A stretch of 64,000 bases of DNA from Microbulbifer sp. TB1203 (GTDB taxonomy: Bacteria; Pseudomonadota; Gammaproteobacteria; Pseudomonadales; Cellvibrionaceae). Below the pieces are notes generated by a model. That model saw only the letters and a list, made by a program, of their open reading frames with translations, had not been told where the DNA came from and did no database searches. The position numbers were made by a program, and so were the translations under genes. The number at the start of each line of letters is the position of its first letter. Position 1 is the stretch's first letter. Location: assembly GCF_030997045.1 (NCBI RefSeq), contig NZ_CP116899.1, positions 2,429,501-2,493,500 on the forward strand. Reading direction: 5' to 3'. Below, one piece after another: positions 36,464 to 46,332 of the stretch.

Positions 36464-37045
36464 GCATTGTTTTCTCTCTCCAGCCGGTTAAATTATTTAA
36501 TTGTATTATTTAATTACTTAACCGCTTCATCGCTGTGCCAGCACCTGTCCTTTTCAGTGCCTGGGCGCCGACCATCAGACGCATATAACTTATCTGATAA
36601 ATCCGACATTACACAAATAAATTGTGAAGGTAAACTCCGTTCGTCTCATCGACATTCGAAAGTCGTTGAAGCGCGCGACAACCCCCTTGAAAAACTCGGC
36701 GCTATCGGAAAGAATTCCGTCTGCTTTATATGATAAATATAACTTTTAGCTTGTCTCCCATCACGGTGGGAGGCAGATAAAAGAATAATAAGAGACGGTT
36801 TAACAGCGACGAGAGAGAAACCAAGCCGCGGCCTCTACACGAGGATGGCCGCCGAGTATCTGCATTTCGCAGCCCTGCGCGGCAACTGATTTCTGTTACA
36901 AAATCGCCGTACGTATTTCCCGTCCTGTTTTCCTATTTTTTTCCTCGTACCACAAAAAGCACTGCCAAATGTCGCCGGGCGTATTCCTGGCGGGTCATTT
37001 AAACCGGTGGTTGCTTCACACAAAAACTGCTATCGAGGAACAACA
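36464..37045 (+). promoter_or_regulatory. Duplicated control region before GH53 copy 2
   Basis: Highly similar to 29687-30274, including ATCAGA...TCTGAT, ACACAA...TTGTGA and TTTATATGATAAATAT (36725-36740). A short deletion relative to copy 1 removes sequence around 30185-30210. Retention of these elements next to a live gene argues they control GH53. Confidence 0.6.
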
Positions 37046-39010
37046 ATGACTAACAATATAAGGCACAAATTCGCACAGCGCGGGGAGTTGACAAGAACCC
37101 TGGTACTTTTTTCCATCTTGCTGGCTTTCTCGCCCTTCTCCTTTTCACAAAACCTGTTGACCAATCCCGGGTTCGAAAACGGTACCAACGGTTGGACACT
37201 GGACGGGGATGCGTCGGCCCAGTTTACCGAGTCCAACGGGCGCAGCGGCAGCCGCTTGACCCACTGGTCGTCGAGCTCTTCTTACACGGCCGAAACTAAA
37301 CAAACTGTAACCGGGCTCGCGGCGGGAACCTACCGCCTGTCGGCCTACACCGTCGGCGGCGAAACCGCCGGGGCCCAGCTCTGGGCCAATTGCAACGGCC
37401 AGAGCTTCTCAACTCCCGTTCCCTCCAGTCCCTGGGGCAGTTGGGCCCAGGTTACCGTTGACAATATCGAGGTGAGCGGCACCAGCTGCGAGGTGGGAAT
37501 ATCCACCGAAAACAGCGAGTGGACCAGCATCGACGATGTGGTCTTTGAGCTGGTGTCCGCCAGCGGCAACACCGAAGTTCTAATCCAGGAAAATGCCGCG
37601 GGCTTTTGCAGCGTGGACGGTTCGGTCGACAGCGACCACGACGGCTTCACCGGCAGCGGCTTCGCCAACACCGACAACGCCGCGGGCAACGGCGTCGAGT
37701 GGCGTGTCTATGTACCCGCCGGCGGGAGCTATCAACTGGAATGGCGCTACGCGAATGCCCCGGAAAATAACCGTGCGGGCAGTGTGGTGGTCAATGACAC
37801 CGGTGTAGCCACGGTGGATTTCCCCTCCACCGGCGCTTGGGACAGCTGGTCGGCGGCGACCGCGACCATTTCCCTGAACGCCGGCGAGAACAGCATCCGC
37901 CTGGAGGCAATCTCCGGCGAGGGGCTGGGCAATATCGATTCGCTGCTGGTGACCGGCAATAATCCGCAAGCGGTCGACTGTGGCGGTAACCCAGGCAATG
38001 GTGACATATTTCGGCCCGACTACATCCTGGGTGCCGATATCACCTGGACTCTCGAACAGGAGTCGATAGGCCGGACTTACCGGGACCAGGGACAGACCAA
38101 ATCCCTTGAGCGGATACTGGTCGACCACGGCTTCAACTTCATTCGACTGCGTACCTTCGTCTGTCCGGAGTGCCCCGGGGGCTATTTGGATAACCTTTAC
38201 TCCGGCGCCGGGCCGACAGAAAACTGGGCCGATACCGCGCATACCATTGACATGGCGCAGCGCGTCAAGGCTTGTGGCATGGGGGTCTTTCTCAATTTCC
38301 ACCTGAGCGATAACTGGGCATCCATCGGCCACCAGGAAAGACCTTCCCAGTGGCAGGGAATGAGCAACGCGCAAATCCGGGCAGCCTCCTACAACTACAG
38401 CAAGGGCGTACTCGACCAAATGGTGGCAGCCGGCGTGAAGCCGGACATGGTCCAATGCGGGAACGAAAACAACACGCACGTGGCGGGCTATTCCTATAAC
38501 GATTGGGCTGGCTTCTCCGGTGTGATGAACTCCTGTCTCCAGGCGGTGAGGGACACCGATCCCGACATCATCACTGTGGTTCAACATGGTCGACCGCGCC
38601 CGGACGGTGACTTTCCTTTCTGGGTGGACAGAATATTTGGCAGCAATCCACCTATCGATGCGGACGTGGTGTGCGGCTCGACTTACGGAACCACCAACAA
38701 CGGCGGAGACTGGTGGGATATGTTCAACTACGTCATCGATACCACGGGTAAACCGGTGATGAGTTGCGAATACACCAACCAACGCCGGGATCTCGTCAAC
38801 AACACCTTCCTGAACCTGCCGAACGACATGGGTTGGGGCTCCTTTATCTGGGAGCCGACGGCCTATGGCGACAGCAGGCCATTCAGCTTCAGTAACGGCG
38901 TCTACTCCACCAACTCGGCCATGGACGAGTATGCGCGCATTGCTCAGGAAGCTGGCCTTCCCGTGCCTTCAAAACCCGCGTCGCAGCTGCAGGGAACCAC
39001 CTGTCAGTAA
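37046..39010 (+). CDS. Secreted GH53 endo-beta-1,4-galactanase with two binding modules (copy 2)
   Basis: 654 residues. Same layout as copy 1: signal peptide (SILLAFSPFSFS), CBM61-like module (36-165), CBM35/6-like module (about 180-305), GH53 (about 318-640) with Glu in DMVQCGNENN and VMSCEYTN. Protein identity to copy 1 is high throughout but many scattered differences exist (for example NFHLSDNWASIGHQ versus DFMLSDTWASIGKQ), so the duplication is not brand-new. The upstream region is also duplicated. Two galactanases may differ in product length or expression. Confidence 0.93.
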   Translation: MTNNIRHKFAQRGELTRTLVLFSILLAFSPFSFSQNLLTNPGFENGTNGWTLDGDASAQFTESNGRSGSRLTHWSSSSSYTAETKQTVTGLAAGTYRLSAYTVGGETAGAQLWANCNGQSFSTPVPSSPWGSWAQVTVDNIEVSGTSCEVGISTENSEWTSIDDVVFELVSASGNTEVLIQENAAGFCSVDGSVDSDHDGFTGSGFANTDNAAGNGVEWRVYVPAGGSYQLEWRYANAPENNRAGSVVVNDTGVATVDFPSTGAWDSWSAATATISLNAGENSIRLEAISGEGLGNIDSLLVTGNNPQAVDCGGNPGNGDIFRPDYILGADITWTLEQESIGRTYRDQGQTKSLERILVDHGFNFIRLRTFVCPECPGGYLDNLYSGAGPTENWADTAHTIDMAQRVKACGMGVFLNFHLSDNWASIGHQERPSQWQGMSNAQIRAASYNYSKGVLDQMVAAGVKPDMVQCGNENNTHVAGYSYNDWAGFSGVMNSCLQAVRDTDPDIITVVQHGRPRPDGDFPFWVDRIFGSNPPIDADVVCGSTYGTTNNGGDWWDMFNYVIDTTGKPVMSCEYTNQRRDLVNNTFLNLPNDMGWGSFIWEPTAYGDSRPFSFSNGVYSTNSAMDEYARIAQEAGLPVPSKPASQLQGTTCQ

Positions 39011-39026
39011 GTTGGCGTACCAATGA

Positions 39027-39050
39027 GTGAGCCCGCGCAAGCGGGCTTAC
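39027..39050 (+). terminator. Hairpin after GH53 copy 2
   Basis: GTGAGCCCGC, loop GCAA, GCGGGCTTAC, 16 bases after the stop; same family as the hairpin at 32256. Confidence 0.55.
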
Positions 39051-39135
39051 TGCTCACTCGTCACCCGCTCCGTCAGAAAACGGTGCGGCATCCAAGCGGG
39101 TTCGTTGGATGTTTTGATTAATACGGGATACAACC

Positions 39136-41064
39136 ATGATTCACAATATAAAGCACAGGCTCGTGCAGAGCTGGAAGCTGGCAGGATCCCTGGTACTTTT
39201 TTCCACCTTGCTGGCTTTCTCCTCCTATTCTTTTTCACAAAACCTGTTGACCAATCCCGGCTTCGAAAGCGGTACCAGTGGTTGGACGCTGGACGGGGAC
39301 GCGTCGGCCCAGTTTACCGAGTCCAGCGGGCGCAGTGGCAACCGCTTAACCCACTGGTCGTCGAGTTCTTCTTACTCGGCCGAGACCAAACAGACGGTAA
39401 CCGGACTGGCGGCGGGGACCTACCGCCTGTCCGCCTACACCGTCGGCGGCGAAACCGCCGGGGCCTGGCTCTGGGCGTACTGCGGCGGCCAAAATTTCTC
39501 AACCCCCATTCCCTCCAGTCCCTGGGGCAGTTGGGCCCAGGTTGTCGTTGACAATATCCTGGTGAGCGGCGGCAGTTGCGAACTGGGAATAACGACCGAA
39601 AACAGCGAGTGGAGCAGCTTCGACGATGTGGTTTTTGAATGGGTGTCCGGCGGTGGCCCCGGCGAGCTTGTGATCGAGGAAGCCACTGGCTTCTGTAGTG
39701 TGGACGGCTCGGTCGACAGCAACCACTCAGGCTACAACGGCAGAGGCTTCGCCAACACCGACAACGCCGCGGGCAACGGCGTCGAGTGGCGTGTTCAAGT
39801 GCCCGCGGGCGGGAGCTATGAGCTGGAATGGCGCTACGCCAACGCCTCGGACAACAACCGTGCGGGCAGTGTTGTGGTCAATGGCAACAGTGTAGCGACG
39901 GTGGATTTCCCCTCCACCGGCGCCTGGGAGACCTGGGCGGTGGCGACTGCGACCATTTCTCTGGATGCCGGCGAGAACACCATCCGCCTGGAGGCAATTT
40001 CCGGCGAGGGACTGGGTAACATCGATTCGTTAAGCGTGACCGGCGACAGTCCGCAGGCGATCGGCTGCGGAAACAATTCCGGTGACTGTGGTGAAGGTAA
40101 TCCCGATTCGCAGTTTTCCTGCAGCGGTGATCCAGCGGTATGTCTTTTGGGTGGTGGTGTTGGAAACTACCGTGTGACCATGGAGTTCGATGCCGGATAC
40201 AACGGTGAACTCGAAGTCTTTGCCGAATCACGGCGGCGAATGTTTACCTCCCCCCAGCAAAGCACTTCAACTGCCCGTTGCGCGGATTTTCTGGTGGACG
40301 TTCGCGACCCGGAAGGCCAGCCCTGGCAAGATCAATCCGATCGTGGCACCTCGGGATTGAATCTGCGCATCGCACAGGGAGCCCCAGCCCTGAGCAGATT
40401 AACCTTCAGCCCGATAAGCAGTCCAACAACCCTGTTTATCGCGGGGGACTCAACCGTCGCGGACCAGCGGCCTCAGTTGTATGCACAACCCGATGCGCGA
40501 TATTCCGGCTGGGGCCAGTTTATTCCGGCTTACTTTGGCAGTGGCATAGAGGTTTCAAATTACTCGGACTCCGGTGAGGGCACCCAGGCATTCAGGACCG
40601 ATGGAGGCGGTTTGTGGAACCAGATTAACTCACGGTTAAAGTCTGGCGATTGGGTAATGATTCAACTGGGGCACAATGACAAAACCACCTCCGCATCTCT
40701 TTATCGCTCAAGGATTACGAATATGGTGACCGCCATTCGCAACAAAGGTGCCAATCCAATACTGATCACTCCGATGATTCGCAACACAGGGGATCCCTTG
40801 TCCGGGCAGCATGTTTGGGGAGATCTGAACATTCGCAATGAGCTTATTGGTGTGGCCAATGCGCAAAATGTCCCACTCATTGACTTGATGGAGCTTACCA
40901 GTGAATGGGCGGGCAGTATTGGGCGGTCTGCAGCACAGGCCTATTTTGTTGGCAGCGACAGGACTCACTCCAATGAAATGGGGGCGGAGCTGTTTTCCCA
41001 AATGATTGTTAATGAAATTCGCCGACAAAATATCGGCATTATTGGCTACTTGCGGAATCCATAA
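39136..41064 (+). CDS. Secreted SGNH (CE12-like) rhamnogalacturonan acetylesterase with two binding modules
   Basis: 642 residues. Signal peptide (STLLAFSSYSFS), CBM61-like module (36-165), CBM35/6-like module (about 175-300), a small beta domain (about 315-430) and an SGNH hydrolase: block I FIAGDSTVADQ with the nucleophile Ser, block III QLGHND, block V SDRTHSNEMGAE with the catalytic Asp/His. Matches CE12 esterases that remove acetyl groups from rhamnogalacturonan-I and open it to lyases. The DNA of its two binding modules is almost identical to that of the esterase at 46.3 kb, pointing to recent copying or gene conversion. Only about 70 bases separate it from the PL9 gene. Confidence 0.9.
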   Translation: MIHNIKHRLVQSWKLAGSLVLFSTLLAFSSYSFSQNLLTNPGFESGTSGWTLDGDASAQFTESSGRSGNRLTHWSSSSSYSAETKQTVTGLAAGTYRLSAYTVGGETAGAWLWAYCGGQNFSTPIPSSPWGSWAQVVVDNILVSGGSCELGITTENSEWSSFDDVVFEWVSGGGPGELVIEEATGFCSVDGSVDSNHSGYNGRGFANTDNAAGNGVEWRVQVPAGGSYELEWRYANASDNNRAGSVVVNGNSVATVDFPSTGAWETWAVATATISLDAGENTIRLEAISGEGLGNIDSLSVTGDSPQAIGCGNNSGDCGEGNPDSQFSCSGDPAVCLLGGGVGNYRVTMEFDAGYNGELEVFAESRRRMFTSPQQSTSTARCADFLVDVRDPEGQPWQDQSDRGTSGLNLRIAQGAPALSRLTFSPISSPTTLFIAGDSTVADQRPQLYAQPDARYSGWGQFIPAYFGSGIEVSNYSDSGEGTQAFRTDGGGLWNQINSRLKSGDWVMIQLGHNDKTTSASLYRSRITNMVTAIRNKGANPILITPMIRNTGDPLSGQHVWGDLNIRNELIGVANAQNVPLIDLMELTSEWAGSIGRSAAQAYFVGSDRTHSNEMGAELFSQMIVNEIRRQNIGIIGYLRNP

Positions 41065-41132
41065 ATTTCCCGCGCTTGTGGCCACGCTCGTTATTTTCAG
41101 CGCGTGGCCCACCCTTATCGGAGATATAATAA

Positions 41133-43343
41133 ATGACCCGCCATATAAGATATAGATTAGTGGAAAGCTGGAAGTTGGCATCATCCCTGGTACTTTTTTC
41201 CATCTTGCTGGCTTTCTCGTCCTTCTCCTTTTCACAAAATCTGTTGACCAATCCCGGATTCGAAAACGGCACCAACGGTTGGACCCTGGACGGGGATGCC
41301 TCGGCCCAGTTTACCGAGTCTAACGGGCGCAGTGGCAGCCGCTTAACCCACTGGTCGCCGAGCTCTTCCTACACGGCCGAGACCAAACAGACGGTAACCG
41401 GGCTGGCGGCGGGGACCTACCGACTGTCGGCCTACACCGTCGGCGGCGAGACCGCCGGGTCCTGGCTCTGGGCAGACTGCAACGGTCAAAGCTTCTCAAC
41501 CCCAATTCCCTCCAGCCCCTGGGGCAATTGGGCCCAGGTTGCCGTGGACAATATCCAGGTGACCGGCGCCAGCTGCGAGCTGGGCATAACGACCGAAAAC
41601 AGTGAGTGGAGCAGCTTCGACGATGTGGTCTTTGAGCTGGTGTCTTCCAGCGGCAGCACCGAGGTTGTGATCGAGGAAAACACCAGCGGCTTCTGCGGCG
41701 TGGACGGCACGGTCGACAGCGACCACTCGGACTACAACGGAAGTGGCTTCGCCAACACCGACAACACCGCGGGCAACGGCGTCGACTGGCAGATCGAGGT
41801 GAGCCAGGCGGGTAGTTACACCCTGCAATGGCGCTATGCCAATGGCGGTGAAAGTGACCGTCCCGGCGATGTCTATATCGATGGCCAGGTGGAATATCAA
41901 GGAGCGTCTTTCCCGGTCACAGGAAGCTGGAGCAGCTGGGCAGATAGCCAAACCGTTGAATTATGGTTGGATCAGGGCACCCACACGGTTCGCCTTGAGG
42001 CCGTAACCAGTGCTGGATTGGGCAATGTCGATAGTGTCACCATTGCAGGTAGCAGTGTCAGTGCCAAAGACTGCGGAACACCACCCGATGGTGCCGGCGA
42101 CGGAGACTATTACGTCGCGCCGAATGGCAGCGACTCAAACCCGGGCTCGCTCAATCAGCCATTCCGCACATTGCAAAAGGCCATTGATGTCGCGGGACCA
42201 GGTGACCTGGTCTACGTACGTGGTGGTGTCTACAACATCTCCAATCCCGCAATACCGTCAGCCGGCGTTAATTTCTGGAAGAGCGGTACCTCCGATAACA
42301 ACCGAATCAGGTATTTCGCCTACCCGGGTGAGCGCCCGGTACTGGATTTTTCAAACCTCCAGATCCGGCCGGATCCCAACTACACCTTCGGGGTATTAGT
42401 GACTGGGTCCTATCTCCATCTCAAGGGCTTCGAAATTCGCAATGTACCCATGAACACGCGCTCGAATGTAGGCCTGAGGGTAGGTGGTAACGACGCTTAT
42501 CGTAACATCTTCGAGTTGTTGGATATCCACCATATCGCCGGTGCCGGTGTGTTCGTTCATACCACCCGCGGCGGACACCTGTTCCTCAACTCGGATTCAC
42601 ATGACAACTATGATCCGTGGTCGCACCAGGGAAATGGCCAAAATGCGGATGGCTTTGGTGTGCACTACCAGACGTCGGGAGATGTCACGGTTTTCCGCGG
42701 TTGTCGCGCCTGGTGGAATTCAGATGATGGTTGGGATTTTATATCCCAGGAAGTACCCGTTATCGTTGAGAACAGCTGGGCGATGGGCAGCGGTTATATC
42801 AACTCCGGTGCAGACCGGGCGCCAGACGGTAACGGCGCCGGGTTCAAGATTGGAAGTAGTAAGACGGGTATTCGCCACGTTGTGCGCAACAACCTCGCCT
42901 TTGGTAACCGCGCCCAGGGCTTTTACGCAAACCACTCCTCTGGCGGTAACGACTGGTTCAACAATACCTCGTTTTCCAATGGTGTCCAGTACGACATGCT
43001 GGCCAGCACCTGGGATTCAAACGGGAACCGAACCGATGGCGTGATATTGACGGGCAGTAAACGTCACCGCATGAGGAACAATATCGGCTACCCCAACAAT
43101 AACAGGAACATGCAGGGAGTGGATGACCAATATAACTCCTGGAATCTGGGAATTACGCCGACTAGCAGCGATTTTCTGAGTACGTCCGACAACGGATTTA
43201 TGGGGCCGCGCCAAGCTGACGGAAGCCTGCCGGATCTGAACTTCCTGAAACTGAGCCCCAATAGCCAGATGATCGATCGCGGCGTGGATGTCGGACTCCC
43301 CTACAATGGACCCGTCCCGGACCTGGGTGCCTACGAGAGGTGA
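41133..43343 (+). CDS. Secreted PL9 rhamnogalacturonan/pectate lyase with two binding modules
   Basis: 736 residues. Signal peptide (SILLAFSSFSFS), CBM61-like module, CBM35/6-like module of a second subtype (WQIEVSQAGSYTLQWRYANGG, about 175-305), then a right-handed beta-helix lyase from about 320: YYVAPNGSDSNPGSLNQPF, NADGFGVHYQTSGDVTVFRGC, AWWNSDDGWDF, NNLAFGNRAQGFYAN. These are PL9 signatures; PL9 enzymes cut pectate or rhamnogalacturonan-I by beta-elimination with calcium. The neighbourhood favours rhamnogalacturonan-I. The leader TATCGGAGATATAATA precedes the ATG, as in four other array genes. Confidence 0.9.
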   Translation: MTRHIRYRLVESWKLASSLVLFSILLAFSSFSFSQNLLTNPGFENGTNGWTLDGDASAQFTESNGRSGSRLTHWSPSSSYTAETKQTVTGLAAGTYRLSAYTVGGETAGSWLWADCNGQSFSTPIPSSPWGNWAQVAVDNIQVTGASCELGITTENSEWSSFDDVVFELVSSSGSTEVVIEENTSGFCGVDGTVDSDHSDYNGSGFANTDNTAGNGVDWQIEVSQAGSYTLQWRYANGGESDRPGDVYIDGQVEYQGASFPVTGSWSSWADSQTVELWLDQGTHTVRLEAVTSAGLGNVDSVTIAGSSVSAKDCGTPPDGAGDGDYYVAPNGSDSNPGSLNQPFRTLQKAIDVAGPGDLVYVRGGVYNISNPAIPSAGVNFWKSGTSDNNRIRYFAYPGERPVLDFSNLQIRPDPNYTFGVLVTGSYLHLKGFEIRNVPMNTRSNVGLRVGGNDAYRNIFELLDIHHIAGAGVFVHTTRGGHLFLNSDSHDNYDPWSHQGNGQNADGFGVHYQTSGDVTVFRGCRAWWNSDDGWDFISQEVPVIVENSWAMGSGYINSGADRAPDGNGAGFKIGSSKTGIRHVVRNNLAFGNRAQGFYANHSSGGNDWFNNTSFSNGVQYDMLASTWDSNGNRTDGVILTGSKRHRMRNNIGYPNNNRNMQGVDDQYNSWNLGITPTSSDFLSTSDNGFMGPRQADGSLPDLNFLKLSPNSQMIDRGVDVGLPYNGPVPDLGAYER

Positions 43344-43364
43344 TTCTTCGTTGACGGGGGAACA

Positions 43365-43393
43365 GGTTTCCCGGCTTTTACGCCGGGGAACCT
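43365..43393 (+). terminator. Hairpin after the PL9 gene
   Basis: AGGTTTCCCGGC, loop TTTTAC, GCCGGGGAACCT. A close relative (TTCCCCGGC/GCCGGGGAA) follows the esterase gene at 48105. No T tract. Confidence 0.5.
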
Positions 43394-43449
43394 GAGAACA
43401 AACCTGCCTCCCCAGTAGTATGAGACTTCAAATTATCGGAGATATAATA

Positions 43450-46152
43450 ATGACTCGCCCTATAAACATAAGATTTAAATTTCTGCAGGGCTGGAAGTTG
43501 GCAAGATTCCTCATACTTTTTTCCACCTTGCTGGCTTTCTCGCCGTTCTCCTTTTCACAAAACCTGTTGACCAATCCCGGGTTCGAAAACGGTACCAACG
43601 GCTGGACTCTGGCCGAGAGCGCCTCGGCCCAGTTTACCGAATCCAACGGGCGCAGTGGCAGCCGCTTGACCCACTGGTCGTCAAGTTCTTCTTACAGGGC
43701 CGAGACCAAACAGACGGTATCGGGGCTGGCGATGGGGACCTACCGCCTGTCCGTTTACACCGTCGGCGGTGAAACCAGTGCGGCCTGGCTCTGGGCCTAT
43801 TGCGATGGCCAGAGCTTCTCAACTCCCATTCCCTCCAGCCCCTGGGGCAGTTGGGCTCAGGTAGTCGTTGACAATATCTCGGTGAGCGGCGGCAGCTGCG
43901 AGCTGGGAATAACGACCGAAAACAGCGAGTGGACCAGCATCGACGATGTGGTCTTTGAACAGGTATCCGGCGGCGGTGGCCCCAGCGAGATTGTCATTGA
44001 GGAAGGCACCGGCTTCTGCGGCGTGGATGGTTCGGTCGACAGCAACCACTCGGGCTTCAATGGCAGTGGTTTCGCCAACACCGACAACGCCACGGGCGAC
44101 GGCGCCGACTGGCAGGTCAACGTGCCGAGCAGCGGCGATTATACCCTGGAATGGCGGTACGCGAACGGCGGCTCGGCCAACCGGCCCGGCGAGGTGCTGA
44201 TCAACGGCTCGAGTCACGCCATGGTGGATTTCCCCGTTACGGGCTCCTGGGAAAGCTGGACGTCGGCGAGCGCAGAAATTGTTTTGAGCGCCGGCGAGAA
44301 TAGCATCCGCCTGCAAGCTACCGGCAGCGAGGGGCTGGGCAACATCGATTCCTTGAGCGTGACCGGCAACAGTCCGCAGGCGGTGGCCTGTGGCAATACA
44401 AATGCACAGTGTGGTAGCGGCCAGGCCAATGGCAGATTCATGGAATGTCTGGATCGAGGGGTTATTGCGCATCAGCAAGGCTCCAACGCTTTTGTCAGTT
44501 GGCGTCTGTTTGGCTACGAGCCGCGCGGTACGGCTTTCAACCTGTATCGACAGGATGGCGGCAACACGTCACTGGTCTGCTCGCGAAGCGGTAGCGACCC
44601 AACCTGGTGCTTGGATTCCAATGAATCCGCCAATTCAGAGTATTTCGTGCGCCCCGTCGTTAATGGCGATGAAGGCGAGCCCAGTGCCAGTGCATCCCTG
44701 CTTCCGAGGCACTGGATTGAAATTCCCCTGGCACCGGCGCCATCCGGCGCGGATGTCCGCCTCGGCTGGGTCGGAGACCTGACAGGCAACGGCGAATACG
44801 AGGTGATTGTGGACCGCAAAAGCTCTCAATCGCCAAAGGTGGATGCCTACACCCTGAGCGGTGAATTCCTGTGGCGTTTGGACACGGGGCCACTGGGCGT
44901 CAATCAAAACAATATCGAAGGCGGTGCCACCACCATCAGCAATGGCCACAACGACGGGCTGACCGTGTTTGACTTTGACAGCAATGGCAAAGCGGAAGTG
45001 GCGATAAAGACGGCCAATGGCTTCGTGTTCGGAGATGGGCAAACGCTGAACCACAACAACAATAATGATCAGTTTGTTTCCATTGTCAATGGAGAGACCG
45101 GTGCTGAAATAACGCGTGCGCCCCTGCCCGACGACTATATCTCTGATGGCCCCCTTCAGTGTCATTTCGGCGCTGGCTACCTGGACGGCCAAAACCCCAG
45201 CGTAGTCACCAAATGCAAAAACCGCGTAGGCAGTGGCGGCTTCAACCTGGTAGTCACTACCTATGATTTTGACGGAACCCAATTGACACGGCGCTGGAAG
45301 TACAACCGTGACTGGGGCGCCAGCCACGACTTCCATCAAATACGCATAATGGACGTTGACGGCGACGGCATGGACGAAGTGCTGGATGGCGGTTACGCAC
45401 TTGATCAGGACGGAACGGTACTCTACGACCTGCGCGGGAATGGCGTTGTTCATGGCGACCGTTTTCATATCACCGACATTGACCCGACCCACCCCGGTTT
45501 GGAGGGATTTGCAATCCAGCAGGATAATCCCAACGGATTGGAAACCTACTACTACGATGCGGCCACCGGCGAAATCCTGCGTGCATATTATAATCCCACC
45601 GGTGGCACTGGCAGGGATTTGGGCCGTGGCACTGTCGCCGACATTTTCCCCGAGCACCTTGGCATGGAATACTGGAGTTTCAATGGGCTCTATTCCGCAA
45701 GTGGCGAAGTGCTCATACCGGAAGCCGGCGACCTTCGAAATGTGCCCTGGCCAAACTTCGAAGTTCAGTGGGACGGTGACCTGAGCAGCGAGTTGCTGGA
45801 CCAAAACCGGGTTGGTGATTGGGATACGCAGGCGCAAGAACGCAATACCTACGTCTGGCGGGAAAGCTTCGACGGTTTGGTCCAAGCACGGGGCGCGCTG
45901 CCGTTTTTCGGTGACATTCTCGGTGACTGGCGTGAAGAAGTTATCATTGAAGCGTCTGACCATTCGCACTTGAAGATTTACACAACGGGCTACCAAACTG
46001 ATCATCGGATTTACACCCTGCCTCATAACCCCGGCTACCGCAACAGCATGACGGTTCAGGGGTATAAGCAGTCACATCATGTTGATTACTACCTTGGCGA
46101 GGGTATGTCTGTACCACCCAAGCCGCTCATTCGTCCGGCTCCCCGGCCGTAA
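43450..46152 (+). CDS. Secreted PL11 rhamnogalacturonan lyase with two binding modules
   Basis: 900 residues from the ATG at 43450, behind TATCGGAGATATAATA. Signal peptide (STLLAFSPFSFS), CBM61-like module (36-165), CBM35/6-like module of a third subtype (VPSSGDYTLEWRYANGGSAN), then PL11 from about 315: MECLDRGVIAHQQGSNAFVSW, RLFGYEPRGTAFNLYR, and beta-propeller blades rich in Asp/Asn calcium sites (IMDVDGDGMDEVLDGGYALD). Cleaves the rhamnose-galacturonate backbone of RG-I by beta-elimination. This is the central backbone-cutting enzyme of the locus. Ends before a GAGCCCGC hairpin. Confidence 0.94.
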   Translation: MTRPINIRFKFLQGWKLARFLILFSTLLAFSPFSFSQNLLTNPGFENGTNGWTLAESASAQFTESNGRSGSRLTHWSSSSSYRAETKQTVSGLAMGTYRLSVYTVGGETSAAWLWAYCDGQSFSTPIPSSPWGSWAQVVVDNISVSGGSCELGITTENSEWTSIDDVVFEQVSGGGGPSEIVIEEGTGFCGVDGSVDSNHSGFNGSGFANTDNATGDGADWQVNVPSSGDYTLEWRYANGGSANRPGEVLINGSSHAMVDFPVTGSWESWTSASAEIVLSAGENSIRLQATGSEGLGNIDSLSVTGNSPQAVACGNTNAQCGSGQANGRFMECLDRGVIAHQQGSNAFVSWRLFGYEPRGTAFNLYRQDGGNTSLVCSRSGSDPTWCLDSNESANSEYFVRPVVNGDEGEPSASASLLPRHWIEIPLAPAPSGADVRLGWVGDLTGNGEYEVIVDRKSSQSPKVDAYTLSGEFLWRLDTGPLGVNQNNIEGGATTISNGHNDGLTVFDFDSNGKAEVAIKTANGFVFGDGQTLNHNNNNDQFVSIVNGETGAEITRAPLPDDYISDGPLQCHFGAGYLDGQNPSVVTKCKNRVGSGGFNLVVTTYDFDGTQLTRRWKYNRDWGASHDFHQIRIMDVDGDGMDEVLDGGYALDQDGTVLYDLRGNGVVHGDRFHITDIDPTHPGLEGFAIQQDNPNGLETYYYDAATGEILRAYYNPTGGTGRDLGRGTVADIFPEHLGMEYWSFNGLYSASGEVLIPEAGDLRNVPWPNFEVQWDGDLSSELLDQNRVGDWDTQAQERNTYVWRESFDGLVQARGALPFFGDILGDWREEVIIEASDHSHLKIYTTGYQTDHRIYTLPHNPGYRNSMTVQGYKQSHHVDYYLGEGMSVPPKPLIRPAPRP

Positions 46153-46174
46153 CCATAGATTTTGTAGTTCAGGG

Positions 46175-46201
46175 AATGAGCCCGCCAGCGCGGGCTCATT
46201 C
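46175..46201 (+). terminator. Hairpin after the PL11 gene
   Basis: AATGAGCCCGC, loop CAGC region, GCGGGCTCATT, 22 bases after the stop. Confidence 0.55.
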
Positions 46202-46231
46202 ACCACACGTTCTTAACTCGGAGGAATAATT

Positions 46232-46291
46232 ATGACTCGCACCATAAATATGCTATCGATGAACTTTTTAAACGTGTTAGCAGCCTGGTAG
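46232..46291 (+). pseudogene. Vestigial array leader ORF
   Basis: GGAGGAATAATT precedes ATGACTCGC, giving MTRTINMLSMNFLNVLAAW and a stop. The start (MTR.IN) and its leader match the N-termini of the array enzymes, but the rest is lost. It looks like the stub of a deleted array member directly before the complete esterase gene. A real 19-residue peptide is possible but less likely. Confidence 0.5.
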
Positions 46292-46332
46292 TGCAGGCTT
46301 ACTCATTAATCACTTTTATCGGAGATATAATT

